Shown here piece by piece: positions 1 through 12,400 of a DNA stretch of 54,098 nt. The first letter of the stretch is position 1; the number at the start of each line of letters is the position of its first letter. Source of the stretch: Hirudo medicinalis (lineage: Eukaryota > Annelida > Clitellata > Hirudinida > Hirudinidae); assembly GCA_011800805.1 (NCBI GenBank), contig MPNW01000021.1:249535-303632 (forward strand), given 5' to 3'. Below the pieces are notes generated by a model. The model was not told the DNA's origin. It ran no database searches and saw only the letters and a program-made list of their open reading frames with translations. Made by a program: the position numbers and the translations under genes.

Positions 1-885
1 ACAACTACTTTATTCGCCAACGAATCCACACTACCTAACACATAACTAGGACTAGAACGAACAAAAGGGAAGTTGCCGCTCCTAGCTCCTACATTAGCAT
101 AGATAGTTCAGTGCACCCACAACACTTTTCATGCGACGAGGGATTGTTTGAGTTTAGGCGAAAGCCCTTTGGGCTCAAATCAGCCGGAAATACCTTTATG
201 AGAGTGGTTTCTACCATTATGCAACCTATAAAGTCCTTTACAGAGTGATTTCGTCCGATTGGGAGGAGCATAAGTTCACAAATTCTTTACGGTCACGGAA
301 GAGACAGGTTTAACTTTAAAACTCGAGTAGTGTCGGTTCGCACAACCGAAGGTCGCCTTTTTAGGTCACGTTGTAGGATCGGGAACCATCGCACCGGAGC
401 CTATTAAAATATCGGTGGTCCAAGACATAAAACCGCCTGAATGCAAAAAGGCAGTCAAAAGAATCGTAGGATTCTTCAGCTACTTTCGATCATTCATCCC
501 TCATTGTGCTCAAATCGCACACCCATTAACAGAACTCACGAAAAAAGGGGTACCCAATAAAATTACATGGGAAAAAGAACACTAAATCGCTTTACAAAAA
601 CTTATCTAGATCCTTTCCGAAGCCACGTCTTTGTATACAATTGTTTTTCAGCAAAACATTTGGTCTATCCACGGACGCCAGTCTCTTAGCCATTGGATGT
701 TGTCTTTTCCAATGGGACGATGAAGGAAACGAGGTCCCGGTAGCCTTTGCTAGTATCATTTTTTCGAGTCGAAAAGCGCTAAGCTTACGAGATGGGCCCT
801 TGCCGTGCAGGAAGATAATATCTCCTTTCAATACAAGGCCGTCCGGAAAAACATTGTAGCCGACTTTTTGTCGAGATTAGAGTAA
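1..885 (+). mobile_element. Ty3/gypsy pol remnant (RT end and RNase H), broken
   Basis: In shifting plus frames the sequence encodes the end of a Ty3/gypsy reverse transcriptase: FEFRRKPFGLKSAGNTF at about 150-200, then the RT connection with VGFFSYFRSFIPHCA and HPLTELTKKG at about 460-545. An RNase H start follows (LSTDASLLAIGCCLFQWDD, 660-722), with a tail like NIVADFLSRLE near 850-882. Stops and frame changes interrupt it, and the middle of RNase H and the whole integrase are missing before the polypurine tract. The 5' part lies outside the window. By family knowledge this is the 3' end of a pol gene, and it cannot be active. Confidence 0.85.
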
Positions 886-1128
886 GAGTAAGTTTTAGGC
901 TTTAAGTATACAAGGTTCATGTCTACAAATCTAGAATCTTCTCTTTTTAAATAAAAAATCGCTTTGTAAGCGGGCATATCTGATAATCAATTTCTTAGTT
1001 AACAGGGACGCTGAGAAGATGAAGATCAAGACCAAGACCTCTAGGACTCAAGTGTCAGCAAGAGGGTCGCACAAGTACTCAGAAACGAACCTTCTGTCAT
1101 CCCCCTCCCCCGGATGTTTTAGACTTTA

Positions 1129-1156
1129 GGGGGGTGGGGGGAGGGGGGAGGGGAAG
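1129..1156 (+). other. Polypurine tract of the Ty3/gypsy element
   Basis: A G-rich run with almost no pyrimidines ends two bases before the TG that opens the LTR. This is the expected position for the plus-strand priming site of an LTR retrotransposon. Confidence 0.75.
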
Positions 1157-1158
1157 TA

Positions 1159-1422
1159 TGTCACGGTGGGTGAGCCACACCCATCTGCGACATTTTCTCA
1201 AGGTGGTGTTCGCTCTACATGTATAAATAGTAGACAGAGAGTGAACTAAGGGGAGATTATCGTGAAATCGAACGGAACTTTGTTGTTGATTTTTGTTTTA
1301 ATAAAAGACTATTTTATATAAAATTGATTGACTTGGTCGTTGAGTCATTCTAAGTTTGAGTTTGAATATCTAATCGTTCCTGAGTCGTTAGATAAATGTT
1401 GAATGCTCTAAGAGACGTGACA
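1159..1422 (+). repeat. 3' LTR of the Ty3/gypsy element (264 bp)
   Basis: It begins TGTCACG and ends CGTGACA, a perfect 7-base terminal inverted repeat with canonical TG...CA ends. Inside are a TATA-like box (TATAAATAG, about 1220) and AATAAAAG near 1300, placed as promoter and polyadenylation signal. The polypurine tract directly precedes it. The 5' LTR is not in the window, so the two LTRs cannot be compared for age. Confidence 0.8.
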
Positions 1423-1654
1423 TCCAGTGTAATTAAACTCCGAATCATTATCATTAAGTATGCGAAAATCTTGATTTCAAATAAAAAATTTGAATAAACT
1501 ATATCTTTTACGTTTAGTGCAGACGTTATTAAGCTAAATTTAAAATAATTTCATAAATTATTCATTAAGGAAATTATTTTACAATTCATTTGCAATTCAA
1601 GAATTACTCTAGTTTGTTTTGAGCGGATTTATCGCATCGTGGCTTCATATCAAA

Positions 1655-4600
1655 ATGATGAGAAGAGTGTTGTTAGGCTGTCGTGATGGAATTTGGGGCA
1701 CGATCCAAATTGCTCGTATTAATACGATATCTTCAAGGCATGATGACAATAAAGTACTAAAACCACACTACTGGAATCAGGAATGGAGGAATGTTGAGGA
1801 ACTCACTGGCTATTTGATGGACAATTTAGTCTATAGAGATGGTAATGACGAAATTTATATAAAATGTTCACTTGATATTTTATGAAGTAGGCATGAAGGA
1901 TGGTCGAATGGGTTGCGTTCCTGCATACGAACGTCAACAGTAATGGCAACAGTCGGAATGTGTCGAAACCCAGTCTGAACTGCCCGTGGTTGTGGTTAAT
2001 TATCGTCCATTTCATTACTAGATGATTAGGACGGTAGCTCCCTAGGGAAGGAGCGCTATATAAATGGTTGAGGAAATGCGTCTCTGACGCTATATGCATA
2101 TGGCGCTATAAAAATGAACTACATTTACATGAAGATATTTTCGTAATTCTATTTAGGCATTTGCCAAGTTAAGCTTGAATAGTTGTTAATGTAAAAATTT
2201 GATTTTTAAAATGACTGCCTAATTCAAACTAGCTAATTTTTGTTAAATTAATGATTTTCGTGTTACAGATCACATGGTGGCTTTTAACAAACCTAATGGA
2301 GTGCCCATGTTTAGTAAGATTCATTGGCCGCAAAATACAATTTTACATTGTGCTAATTTTGAAAATAGAGATAGATTGTAGTTCATTTTCTGAACATAAT
2401 CACATGATTAAGCATTATCCCTTAAGATTTGAATCATTCAATTAAGGCCCCAAATATGATGATGTCCATGATGTATCACCATCACAGCCACAAGACTTTT
2501 TGTCAATTAATTCTTGCAAAAATCTTTTGACCAAAGAATTAGGGATTCAGGACATGTATGGAATATTATCTCAAAATAGGTTAGTTTTTAAGAGTATTTG
2601 GTATAATAAAATCTCTTAAATAATTTTGGAGGTTTCAGCTAACTAAGTTAATGTGCAAGACCTTCGTACAACTGAATTTGTCGACTAAATTTTTAAACTC
2701 TTGCAGAAATCACAGTGGTGTCATTATTTTTTGCTTTGATAAAAGCTTAAGCGAAAGGATGTCGCATTATTTCAAAAATGCAAAGATCAACAAGAAGTGT
2801 TTAGCTAGCTATGAGTGAGATTACAATCATTGATTTTGAGGTTTTTTTGATGACATTTTTAAAGCCCATTGGTGATTTTCACCATGTGTCCAAAGAAATT
2901 GCACCAATTTAAAAAATCCTGGGATTAAATGAAACTGGTAGCTCCATAGCATAACAATAATCCCATAGTTGATTAGTTATTTTTCAAGAATAATATCATG
3001 GAATGTTTGTAGTGGGCTTTGTTTTAGTGATAGTTAAACATTAATAATTTTAGGTAAATTGTAATTTTAAGGTTTTGATTAATTTAGTTTTAGTTATGGG
3101 TTTAGGAACATTTTGATTATTTTCTTTATTTTTGTAATAGTCTGGTTTGTATGGGAAGACAAACCCATACATCTGGATCGAGGACCCTGTACATTGCTCA
3201 GTCACTCATCAACAATAACCTGATGGTGAGCAGTCTGAGTGTGATATTGCGTTTGTGCTGAATGAATCATTACTTAGCTCAAAATAATAATTAGATTATG
3301 AATGCTAATTTTACCTTTCTTAGTCATTTTTCAACATTAATGACATCATTTGGAGCACAAAGTTAATCTCTTAATGCTAAACAACTGCCATGTTTGATAC
3401 CTCAATGTTTGTGAAGCTAATGGAAAAACCTTCCATCATTAGTGATTCACTAACAAGCAATGATGTTTGACTAACAGTCCATAGAGGATGATGGCCTCCA
3501 ATTCACAAGAAAGGTGAAGATCTCCACAACACTCTTCGATTACAAGTTGATTAAAAAATCAAAGATTGCCTTCAAATGCACAGTTTCCCACAATCAAGTG
3601 ATGGCATCCATTGGTAAGAGTTTACTGCTTCAGCATTTCACTGACCATTAGTTTATGTACTTTAGTTAATTTATGTATCTGCTCTTATTTATTCGTAATC
3701 ACCTAATGAGTTAACCAAGCTATAAAAAAACTTCTGATTCCATTAGTTCGTTCCATAAAGTTTTAAGTCATAAATATCCTGTGTGTCTTATTATGCACTG
3801 CACCTCATTATCTTAAAAATTCTGATAACTTGTAAATGATTGTGATATTAAATATTATTATAATTATTATAGCCATTAGGGTGTTTCTAAAAATGAAGGT
3901 TTGAGAGCAATATTCTCCAACCCTCCATTATATGATGCTAGTTATAGAGAAACACAGCTAAAAATAATAATATTTAGGACATGCTCAACTCCATCAAAGT
4001 CGGGTTTAATTTGTGGTATGACTGCATCATTAGAGTTAATTAGTGATTTTAGCGTTTGACAATGTGCAAAGTCTTGGTTCACAGCTGAACCCTCAAACCA
4101 GTGTCAGACAGTACCCATATCAGACACTCTCGAGACAAACAAACTCATTTGCTGCAGGTGATGCCAGAGTTATTGACTGTAAGAAGGGCCATGTTTGAGA
4201 CTTCACACCTTGGCATAGTGGCTTGTACACTGCAAAGGAGTCGCATCTTTATGGAATTAAGTGCCAACCGACTAGCCCTGAGAATGGTACCAAGGTGCCG
4301 AAACTTCATTTTCTGGTGAAATGTACCAACCAAAAAGTAAGAAATGAGCCTTAATCAATAGGGAGCCAAAAATCTTTGAAGTGGCCAAACAACTCCATGT
4401 CAGGAAATTTTGAGATATCATAAATTGAATACCTTAAACCTTTGCAAGAACAATTTCTGAGAGTTGCTGTTCTATTCTGTTGTAGCTATCACAAAGCTTT
4501 GGGACAGCAATTTTGCTATACCCTGTCCTGAAACCAGTATGCGAAGTCAAACGACTTAGCCCTGTTTTGGACCAAGACAATTATGCACAGGACAATTGCT

Positions 4601-5858
4601 CACACCGAGCACGAGCTTAATTGAAATGTTTTTGAATTTGTATAAGACATCAGTCCATCGTATTTCACTCCCGCACAGCTTTAAATAAGAAATAGTTCAA
4701 TGAAAGATGGTTTTCTTAAAAAACCAGAGGGCAAATGCTGTTTTGATGTATCCTGGCTCTAAGTACAACAAATTTAGAAAATATGAGTGTTATGATAAAC
4801 TGATAAACTTGAAGATGCAGACACTGCTCATCTTCCCTATACTACAATTACATAAATTCAACTTAAAATTCCATAATATTTCTGTGTTCAATCGTCCAGT
4901 TACCAAAGTTTTTCTGTATTGGATGGAATAATAATAATCATAATAATAAAAATTATTGATAACTTTGATAATTGAAGTTGTATTTCTCAGTCAAATGGGA
5001 TGCTTTGGAACTGCTTGCAATTCGTCATTTAACCCCAGTCCTGGGAGACCACAAATATTCAAATCGCGTTCAAACCATCCTTGACAAACCGGTGCGCATG
5101 GATTCTGAACACATTTCTCCTTGTCCACAGGTGTTTTTCTATCTCTTATTTATTGTTAACATGTACATCTAATAATAATAGTTCTTGGTAGCTAAATACA
5201 TATATCTATATATTTTTTTTATCATTATATAGCAGTAGTTTATACCCCATGATTGATGATGACACATGCTCCCAGTGAGAATCAGCTTATAAGGGGGTCA
5301 ACTGACCACTTTTATTTACCTTGCACATCTTTTAAATTCAAATTCCATTAATCCATTTTAATGTAATGAGTGATTCCACGTACTGCTGTAACAGTAATGT
5401 TTCGACAGTAATATACAGCATTATAATACACTGCAATACCACTACATCACTATACCTTCTGTAACATAAACCATACATTTTCTAAACTCATTCATCTATA
5501 TTTTTATATGTTCTTGTTGCCAACTACATAGCATACCTTCTTGCCTTAATTCTTGTTGTTTATATCTTTAAAGAATGTTCCCAAAGACATCTGTGATTTG
5601 CTTGAGGTTGACCAGGATAGCACTAGTGACATTCCATTGCACATCCATTGCTCGAAAGTTATCTTGCCTAAAGTCTATAAATCAAAACAAGGTCCAGTGT
5701 TTTCAAGGGAGTGCCTACAAAACACACTCCAAGTTGATCAGCATTCAGAAGAAAATAGCAGTGAGCCTATCGAAGAGTGCAACTCAAACAGCATCATCAT
5801 AAAGGCTCCCATTCCAACATTTTTCACTGAAACTCTCAGGAGACTCCAACTTTTGTGA
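1655..5858 (+). CDS. RPUSD3: RPUSD3-like mitochondrial pseudouridine synthase family protein
   Basis: Eight exons join in phase to 372 residues: 1655-1841, 2269-2313, 2447-2579, 2707-2814, 3141-3225, 3478-3613, 4991-5130 and 5574-5858. RluA-family landmarks are DHMVAFNKPNGVP (exon 2), SGVIIFCFDKSLSERM (exon 4), TPVLGDHKYSNRV (exon 7) and PLHIHCSKVILP with a final FFTETLRRLQLL (exon 8). The start MMRRVLLGCRDG is Arg-rich and suits a mitochondrial presequence. The family modifies uridines in mitochondrial RNA. The HRLD catalytic motif is not visible: the matching stretch reads LSQNRNHSG. This, with the C-terminal motifs, fits RPUSD3 better than RPUSD4 as I recall the human proteins. The first coding base lies 233 bp after the LTR. 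The assignment rests on recalled family motifs. Confidence 0.85.
1895..2115 (+). repeat. SINE-like repeat, copy 1 (tRNA-like head)
   Basis: It lies in RPUSD3 intron 1. TGGTCGAATGG (1901-1911) resembles a pol III A box and TGTCGAAACCC (1961-1971) a B box. The core AATGGCAACAGTCG is shared with copies at 25.2 and 31.2 kb. A tail with TATAAATGGTTG (2059-2070) is shared with the 25 kb copy. Its status as a tRNA-derived SINE is inferred from these boxes and the dispersion. Confidence 0.55.
4141..4340 (+). pseudogene. Coding-like remnant in RPUSD3 intron 6, unrecognised
   Basis: After a possible acceptor (TTTGCTGCAG, ending 4158) one frame reads GDARVIDCKKGHV, then a TGA stop, then DFTPWHSGLYTAKES and LYGIKCQPTSPENG up to about 4345. 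It is interrupted and is not needed for the RPUSD3 reading frame, because exons 6 and 7 join in phase without it. I do not recognise the source. It could be a decayed exon of another gene or chance. Confidence 0.25.
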
Positions 5859-6534
5859 AAAAATGATTTAAAATAATTCTTCCTCATTTTTGTGGAATTA
5901 TAGATATACTACATTAAAGTATGACTCATTTTTAGTCTTGGTTCCTAACTTTCCATTTATCTAAAATTTTCTGAAGTCAGACAGGCTAATTAGTAAAATA
6001 CAACCAGGTAGCTTTGTTATGATTTAGTATGATATAATATTATTTGTTTGAATGTGTAAAAGATATATTTTAATGGTAGGGACTACCAGCTTTATATGCC
6101 AACAGTTTGCAAAAGATAGAAAATCATTTTATTGATATTGAGGAATCTTTGGCATAGCCGACTAATCCCAAGTCGTGACCACTTCTACAGACCTTTAAGA
6201 GATTAAAAACTCTTTCTTAGTATTTTAAAAATTGATGAGGCCCGATGTAAACTCAGCAATTTGTTGGTATAACATGACTGTAATGTCAACTTGTTTTCAT
6301 ACCAGATGAAAATGCAAGCAGTTTGGAATCTAATCTACTGTCCTCGATGATAAAAAGTAGCAAAGGAGACTTTGCATTCGTCATTAAAAGCATGACTGGG
6401 ATCAGCTCTCCTCCTGTTCTCCAGGATTGGTCAAAATATGAAAGGCAGTCGAAGCAGAATATCTTCATGATTGCATGTTAACATTGCATCACGGACGATT
6501 TCAGTGGTACAAATATTTTGGAATCATGAACAGA

Positions 6535-7423
6535 TCAAATCTTGTCTATCTTGGATGCCATGATCATGGGGTTTGCTTTCTGCAGTTCCTCTCGGGCCTT
6601 TTCTTTGTAGTCAAAAGTGCATTGGTGGGTATCAGAATATCTGTGCATGCCGCAATATGGTCCTCCACAACGACACATGAAGCCTGGTCGGTCCCAAATC
6701 ATGCTTCAGGTTTGAAATTGCATCAATTTAATCAAAGAAAGCAAAAAACAAACAAACCTGTTAGTCCAACTCTCTTCTTGCAAATCAGGCACTTGTGTTT
6801 CTTCTCCAATGGAGCACCTGCATCTGAACTTTTGAGAGGTTCTTCAGGGGCCTCGATAACATCTTAATGAAAATTTAATTTACAAATCAATATTTACTTT
6901 GAACAGGGGGTCGTTCATTTCTTGACATTTTGCACATTGTATCACATTCTATTGTGCATACAACTCAGCAAATAATTGTAAACCTTAACAATTTTTGTAT
7001 GTTAAAATAAATGACTTACAAAATGACTCGAGTACCTGTTATTAATTTCTTCCTGATAGTACAACTGTTTTCTAAACCTATTAATGTGATATTCATTTGT
7101 AAAGGTTCACAAACCTGAAGACTGCGAAGGCTCTCTAATTTGTTCTGTGACTGTAAATCAAACACAGCAAGACAGAGTGCCCAAATATTAATGAAATAAG
7201 TATATATTAATAAATCAAAATTAATGCTTTGATTACTAAAACCTGATAAGTTAGCAAGTTGGTTCTCGACTGTCCCATTGTTGTGTAAAACTGTGGACGG
7301 ATGGCCTACAGACATTTGCCTTTTTAGTTTCTCTTTAAAGCATTTAGAGCACATTCCCTCATAACTGGAGCTACCATAAAATCCACAACCATTGACACAT
7401 TTCATGGCACTTTGAGATTCCAT
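6535..7423 (-). CDS. ZFAND5/6-like: A20/AN1-type zinc finger protein, ZFAND5/6-like
   Basis: The N-terminal exon carries an A20 finger, [20 protein letters not shown] (residues 9-28, four Cys). The last two exons (6758-6863 and 6535-6683) form an AN1 finger split by a 74-base intron: [13 protein letters not shown] joined to [21 protein letters not shown]. The protein ends [12 protein letters not shown], like the ZFAND5/6 C terminus. The family binds ubiquitin and modulates NF-kB and proteasome pathways. The linker is the uncertain part. A donor at 7242 and an acceptor at 7151 look usable, but using them breaks the frame, whereas reading straight through 7115-7423 stays in phase and gives about 187 residues. 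A missed micro-exon is another possibility. The gene is convergent with RPUSD3, about 680 bp apart. Confidence 0.85.
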
Positions 7424-8216
7424 GTTGATAAGGATACTCTTTCTTAGAATATTCTATGAAAAAATATTTCTGCCCTGGAATTAACAATTCCCAAATGTAA
7501 TTTCAAAACAATTAAATCTCACAGCATTGAAACCATCTTTATAAATTTAATTCTCAACGATACATTTGAAAAAAATCAGAAATCCAAATCACAATAAACA
7601 TACTACTTAAAAATTTATTTAAATCGGCAAACTAGAACGACACTCCGAGAGCGGTTCCACTTTAGTGCAATGATCAATCAATAGAAATCCAAAGACATCG
7701 ACTTCAAAACTTTATTTCGTGTACTACTTATATAACGTATAACAAATGGACGTTAAATTTGACTAATATCAAATAAAAACAAAGTACATAAATTATTGTC
7801 GATAACTTAAAACACCTTCGGAAACAAAAATTAATTCAAGCATGCATATACTTAGTAAATAAAACATGCCTCAACTACCAAAAGGCTCCAACGCCCATCT
7901 GCGTTCTCTAATTGTGAACAAACCGGATGTTTGTAGAGGGTCATAATCTTACTCTCCTGAAATTTATTATGCATAACTTTGAACTTATATGGGCACATCA
8001 TTTAAATGCTCAAGACTCTCAAGTGCAATCTGGCCCTGACGTGGCTCGCAAGAGTCTACAGAAAACTCTTACGGTCCAAGAGAAACTCTCCACTATCGAG
8101 ATGAAAGACTCATTGGCCAGGCGGTGTTTTGGCAGACAAAAGCAAATCATTGAGCCAAATGTGGCACTAAGAAGCACTGAGGAAGAGAGTCATGGGTAGA
8201 GTTAGTTGTCAACATT
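7424..8216. other. Intergenic, upstream of the A20/AN1 gene
   Basis: AT-rich sequence holding the presumed promoter side of the minus-strand A20/AN1 gene. A 90-residue open frame at 7927-8199 resembles nothing I know and lies beside a LINE remnant, so I do not call it a gene. Confidence 0.4.
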
Positions 8217-8835
8217 AGTTGTCATCTAGAACTGGAGCTACTCACGATAGCTTCTTCGACGAGTTCTCAGACCTACTGGACAGGGTGGCCGTTGAGGGAG
8301 TTTTCGTCTGAGGTGATTTCAACATCAGATTCAATCGTGCCGAGGATCTTCATACTCGTGCCTAGCTTGGTGTTTTTTTCGACCACGGCTTCATCCACTG
8401 ATCGACCAACCCATGAAAGGGGAGGCATTCTTCTACGCCGACGATACACAGGTTTATGGTCATTGCGATGTCAATAGCATCGCTGGGCTTTCCACGCTGG
8501 TCTCGGCGTGTGTTGATGACGATGGATGAAATAGAGTCGCCTACAACTCCATTCAAGCAAATCTGAAGTAATTTGGTTCACAACCCGTCGTCGGAGTCAT
8601 CAGTGCCCATCCGCGCCTGTACGCCTGCGTACCAATTAGAGACCTCGGCGTTTTCCTGGACTCCGACCTGATCATGCACACTCATGTTGGTCATACAACA
8701 CGTGTATGCTTTATGATGGCAGTTCTGATCTGTCGCAGCATACCTTCCGGCGTTCGCAACTAGAACACTTGTCGCCTCCTTGGTTCTTTCCAGGCTCCGA
8801 CTACTGCAACTCAGCTCTAATCCGGGCTACGTAAA
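8217..8835 (+). mobile_element. CR1/L2-like LINE remnant, internally deleted
   Basis: The first part encodes endonuclease-like sequence (HDSFFDEFSDLLDRVA, then GDFNIRFNRAED and DHGFIH) up to about 8395. It then jumps to the reverse transcriptase YADDTQVYGHCDVNS box at about 8435-8480, followed by VPIRDLGVFLDSDL at about 8625-8670. Several stops interrupt the frame. The jump from endonuclease to the YADD motif shows that most of the RT is deleted. Confidence 0.75.
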
Positions 8836-9030
8836 ACTAACTCGTTAACAGTCTGTTTTTTATAAAACCGTGACAAATTGCATGTTTCTGATTTGGACTC
8901 CTTTTATTTTTCTTCGGCATCAACTTAATCACTGCCACCTGCAGGTTGTTAAGACAAAGAGGTTTTAGTCTGGAATTACTACTCTAGCTTTCATAAGAAA
9001 AACAACCGCCAACTCTTCATGCCAAGCAAC
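8836..9030 (-). pseudogene. 3' fragment of the cysteine-rich secreted gene (copy C)
   Basis: This segment aligns by eye with 38290-38475 and 48110-48270. Shared features are the TTCGTTAACAGTCT-like start, the CATGACAAATTGCAGG-like stretch, the CTTCGGCATCAAC block that encodes the DAEED tail on the minus strand, and the end of the cysteine exon. The signal-peptide exon and most cysteine codons are absent, and it begins where the LINE remnant ends. It is a truncated, non-coding copy. Confidence 0.65.
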
Positions 9031-9468
9031 ATCTTGGCTAATATGGAGTCAATAAAATGAAAAACAGTTTTATCTTTTCTGGATTTCAACTTTCTCATCG
9101 CAAACTTTTTCTGCAGTTGAATTTGGTTAGTGCCACATCACACAAGTTAACATGTTTATTCAAGCATCATGCATTTGAATTCAACCAGATAAAATGTAAA
9201 TTTGTTAAAAATCTGGCTCGAGCGAACAATATCAAAAAGTGCACTTAACTCAGTTTTTATTAGCCAACAAAATAACGAATTAATGAACCAAATGATATTA
9301 AGTGTAGGAACATTAATAATTTAATAACAACAGTTGGGCAAGTCCTGAATAAAGCAAGTGATTTGTTAACAGCTAATGTTGAGACCTTGACGATATTTAA
9401 TGACCAAATATTGTAATGGTCCATCTAGTAAAGGATATGAAATCAGTAACAATTCTGAGGAACTTATT
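9031..9468. other. Intergenic, downstream of nucleobindin
   Basis: AT-rich sequence that probably includes the nucleobindin 3' UTR. I see no gene or repeat here. Confidence 0.4.
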
Positions 9469-12400
9469 CTAATTTTCCACTTTGACTTGCTCAGGTGGCT
9501 GGTCCTTGTGTGGTGGCATCGACTGGTTCTGCTGCATTTGTTTATGCTGATTGGTCTGTAATGCTTCGTGAATAACATGAGGAACGTGATCACCTTTGAG
9601 TGCTTGCTGATTACCTAAGACTTCTTGATCAGGCTGAAACTTCAGTTGCTCATTCTCTCTTTGAGGAGGTGGTTGAGCTTCAGCAAGGCTTGAATTACTT
9701 GCTGTAAAATAAACTTTGAAAATAAATTTCTCAATATGCATATTTATGCATAAAATTCAAGGATTACAGAAAACTACAAACCTAGTATCCTAGTCTCCAC
9801 AGTGAGTTCTTCATTGACACCTTCTCTGGATTGCTAGATAAATTGGCAATAATAAATTGGCTTATTTTAAATAATAATTCAAAAATGCTAATTATAGCAT
9901 GTTTGTCGCAACAAAACTAGACAAATGAATTCAGTATGAGACGTCACCAGTTTTAACTTCTCCAATTTGACCTTGTGGATTTTGAGGTCATTTTCGTCAA
10001 AAACTTCTTTTCCATCAATTGCCTACATTAGAATTAAATCCCTAGTTATTCCTAATAACACCCAAAAATATCAAACAATGCACATGCAATATTTAAATAA
10101 AAATGGATTATAAACATGATTATAAAGAGATAATCCAAAATGAATTCCACTATAAACATAGTTAAATCTGTTACACTTTCTGACATGTCTTCATGGACTA
10201 ACTTAATACATTACAGCAATTCAAAATAAATCCAGATTGTAACTTACTTTATATACTTATTATTGATGCAAAGGTAACTTGAATTAAACTCTCAGGATAT
10301 TCTCAACAAGTTATACATGCAGGTAAAATGTGAAACATTCCCCACCTTGAAATCAACAACTAAAACTCATAGGTCAACATTAACATTATGTTATGGCATC
10401 ACCACAACATAGCCACTTCATTACCAGCTTTTTATCATACCTTCCATTCTTCATCCGACTGAAATTCATCCCTGGCCGAGTAGGAAATGAATTCACCAAG
10501 ACTGATCACACCGTCCGTGTTGTTGTCAGCTTCGGAGATGAAATGTTCCCTCATCCTGTTCATTTCCTCGTACCTTTCGACCAGGTCATCTTCTGGAGCA
10601 TTCTTGTCATACACTTTGTCCAACTTGATGGCATTTCATGGAAATTAATTTGTTTACAACAATAGGAATGAATCAGTTATTATTACTCATTATTGAGTTT
10701 TCCATAATATGTTGGGTGAAAACAAGAATTAAAATAATTTTCATAGTAAAATAGTGCATAAAATGGCAGCTTTTCCAAAAGCAGGCAATTCATTTTATTG
10801 TAACCCAAACTCATCATATTAACCCAAACAAACGTTGCTATACATTGTAAACTCTAACACATGCAATCATTGTGAATGCCTGATTATTGAAGTTGATTCC
10901 TTTAAATGTTTTACACATACCTACCTACCTAGCCTCTCTATCCATTACTTTACTGTTTCCTTATTTTTGCTTCATTTAGAAAAATATATCATTTTCTTTG
11001 GTTAACCGAATTGTGTTGGTGGTCTAAGGGTGTTCATACCTTAGAAGGTATTTGTGAAAACTAATATATTAATAACAATATAAAATAATAATATAATTAT
11101 AAATATTATTAATTAATTATTATAATAAATATATATAAATTATAATAGTAATTATAATATTATTGGTTTCCTTAACTCTTAAACTTTATATAATTTAGTT
11201 AATCAACTTAAAGGAGTAATATTTACAAACATTTAAATATTTGGCAGTTCACCTCATTTTGGAAGAGAGCCTCAACTTCATTGTGATCCCAGAGTCCATC
11301 ACCATTGACATCTTTTCCATTTAGAAATTGTTAAATTGAATTAATAGCAAAATAATTTAATAATAATAAATTTATATTTAATATGTTTACATTAATTGAC
11401 ATGGTTTGAAATTATAAAAGATCCGACAGACTAAATCATTTTGCCTGTTTAAATTAATCACAATATTACACCAAAATAACCTCATCTTTTTCCATCATAA
11501 TAACTTAAATGTTTGACATTCAAAAATTCTTACCACGAAGGTGAAAGAAAGTCTTTGGATCAAAATCTTTTTTATCCAATCCATCTATTTTCTCCCAAAT
11601 GTCAAGGAGATGTGCCTCGTTGCCCTTAAACAGTAACAAACTAACAATGTTACAACTCAGTTCGTCAAAATGTAAACTTTATTAATGGCTTAACTTAATG
11701 ACAATGAAACAAATTACTATTTCCACAAAAGATCACTGATTCCTTACTAAACTCCCTTCTCTAATTCACATTTAATGCTTAATTAAATAAATTAATTTTC
11801 AAATTATTTCATAAAAAACAGAAGCTGGGATGATTAGAATCATAACTACATGATACATAGTATGTTTGAAGAAGATCACCTTGATTCGACTGGTGAAATG
11901 TCAAGAAACATTCAAAAATCGTTATAAGAATGTCACAAACGCTGGACAAAATAATCCAAGCACTCTTCTACCACAAACTGGACTAACAGGATGATGCATC
12001 TTTGGGTGGTCCTTGTGTTTCTCTTCCATCATGAGAAGCTTCTTCTCTTCCTCCTGCCTCTTCTCTCCTTCCATCATTTCCAACATCTGCCTCTTTTCCA
12101 GTTCCTTCTCCATTTCATATACCTTGAAAGCTTCCTTTCGCTTCCTGTCTATTTCCAAAAGATCTTTGCTTGTCTGTGATCATCAATTAGAAGATCACAT
12201 TAATTCCAAAGAATGTGTACAGTAACCAATGGTTAAACATTTGTATCATTATTTATTTGTGCCATTAACTACGCAAATAGTCATTGTTTGATCTAAATAA
12301 TAGTGCAAATTAAAAAGTGTTAGATAAGAAAAACAAAACAAACCTAAATAAAGTTTTATTTGGTAATGCTATTTACAATTCTCATGATTTGTATACATAA

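Noticed and set aside
1895..1980. A functional tRNA gene
   Set aside because: Box-like motifs are present, but I could not draw a full cloverleaf with an acceptor stem, and the sequence is repeated with variation.
1803..2099. 98-codon minus-strand open frame
   Set aside because: It overlaps RPUSD3 exon 1 and the SINE-like repeat and has no family resemblance.
7927..8199. 90-codon open frame as a small gene
   Set aside because: No family resemblance or splice or promoter context was seen, and it is next to LINE sequence.
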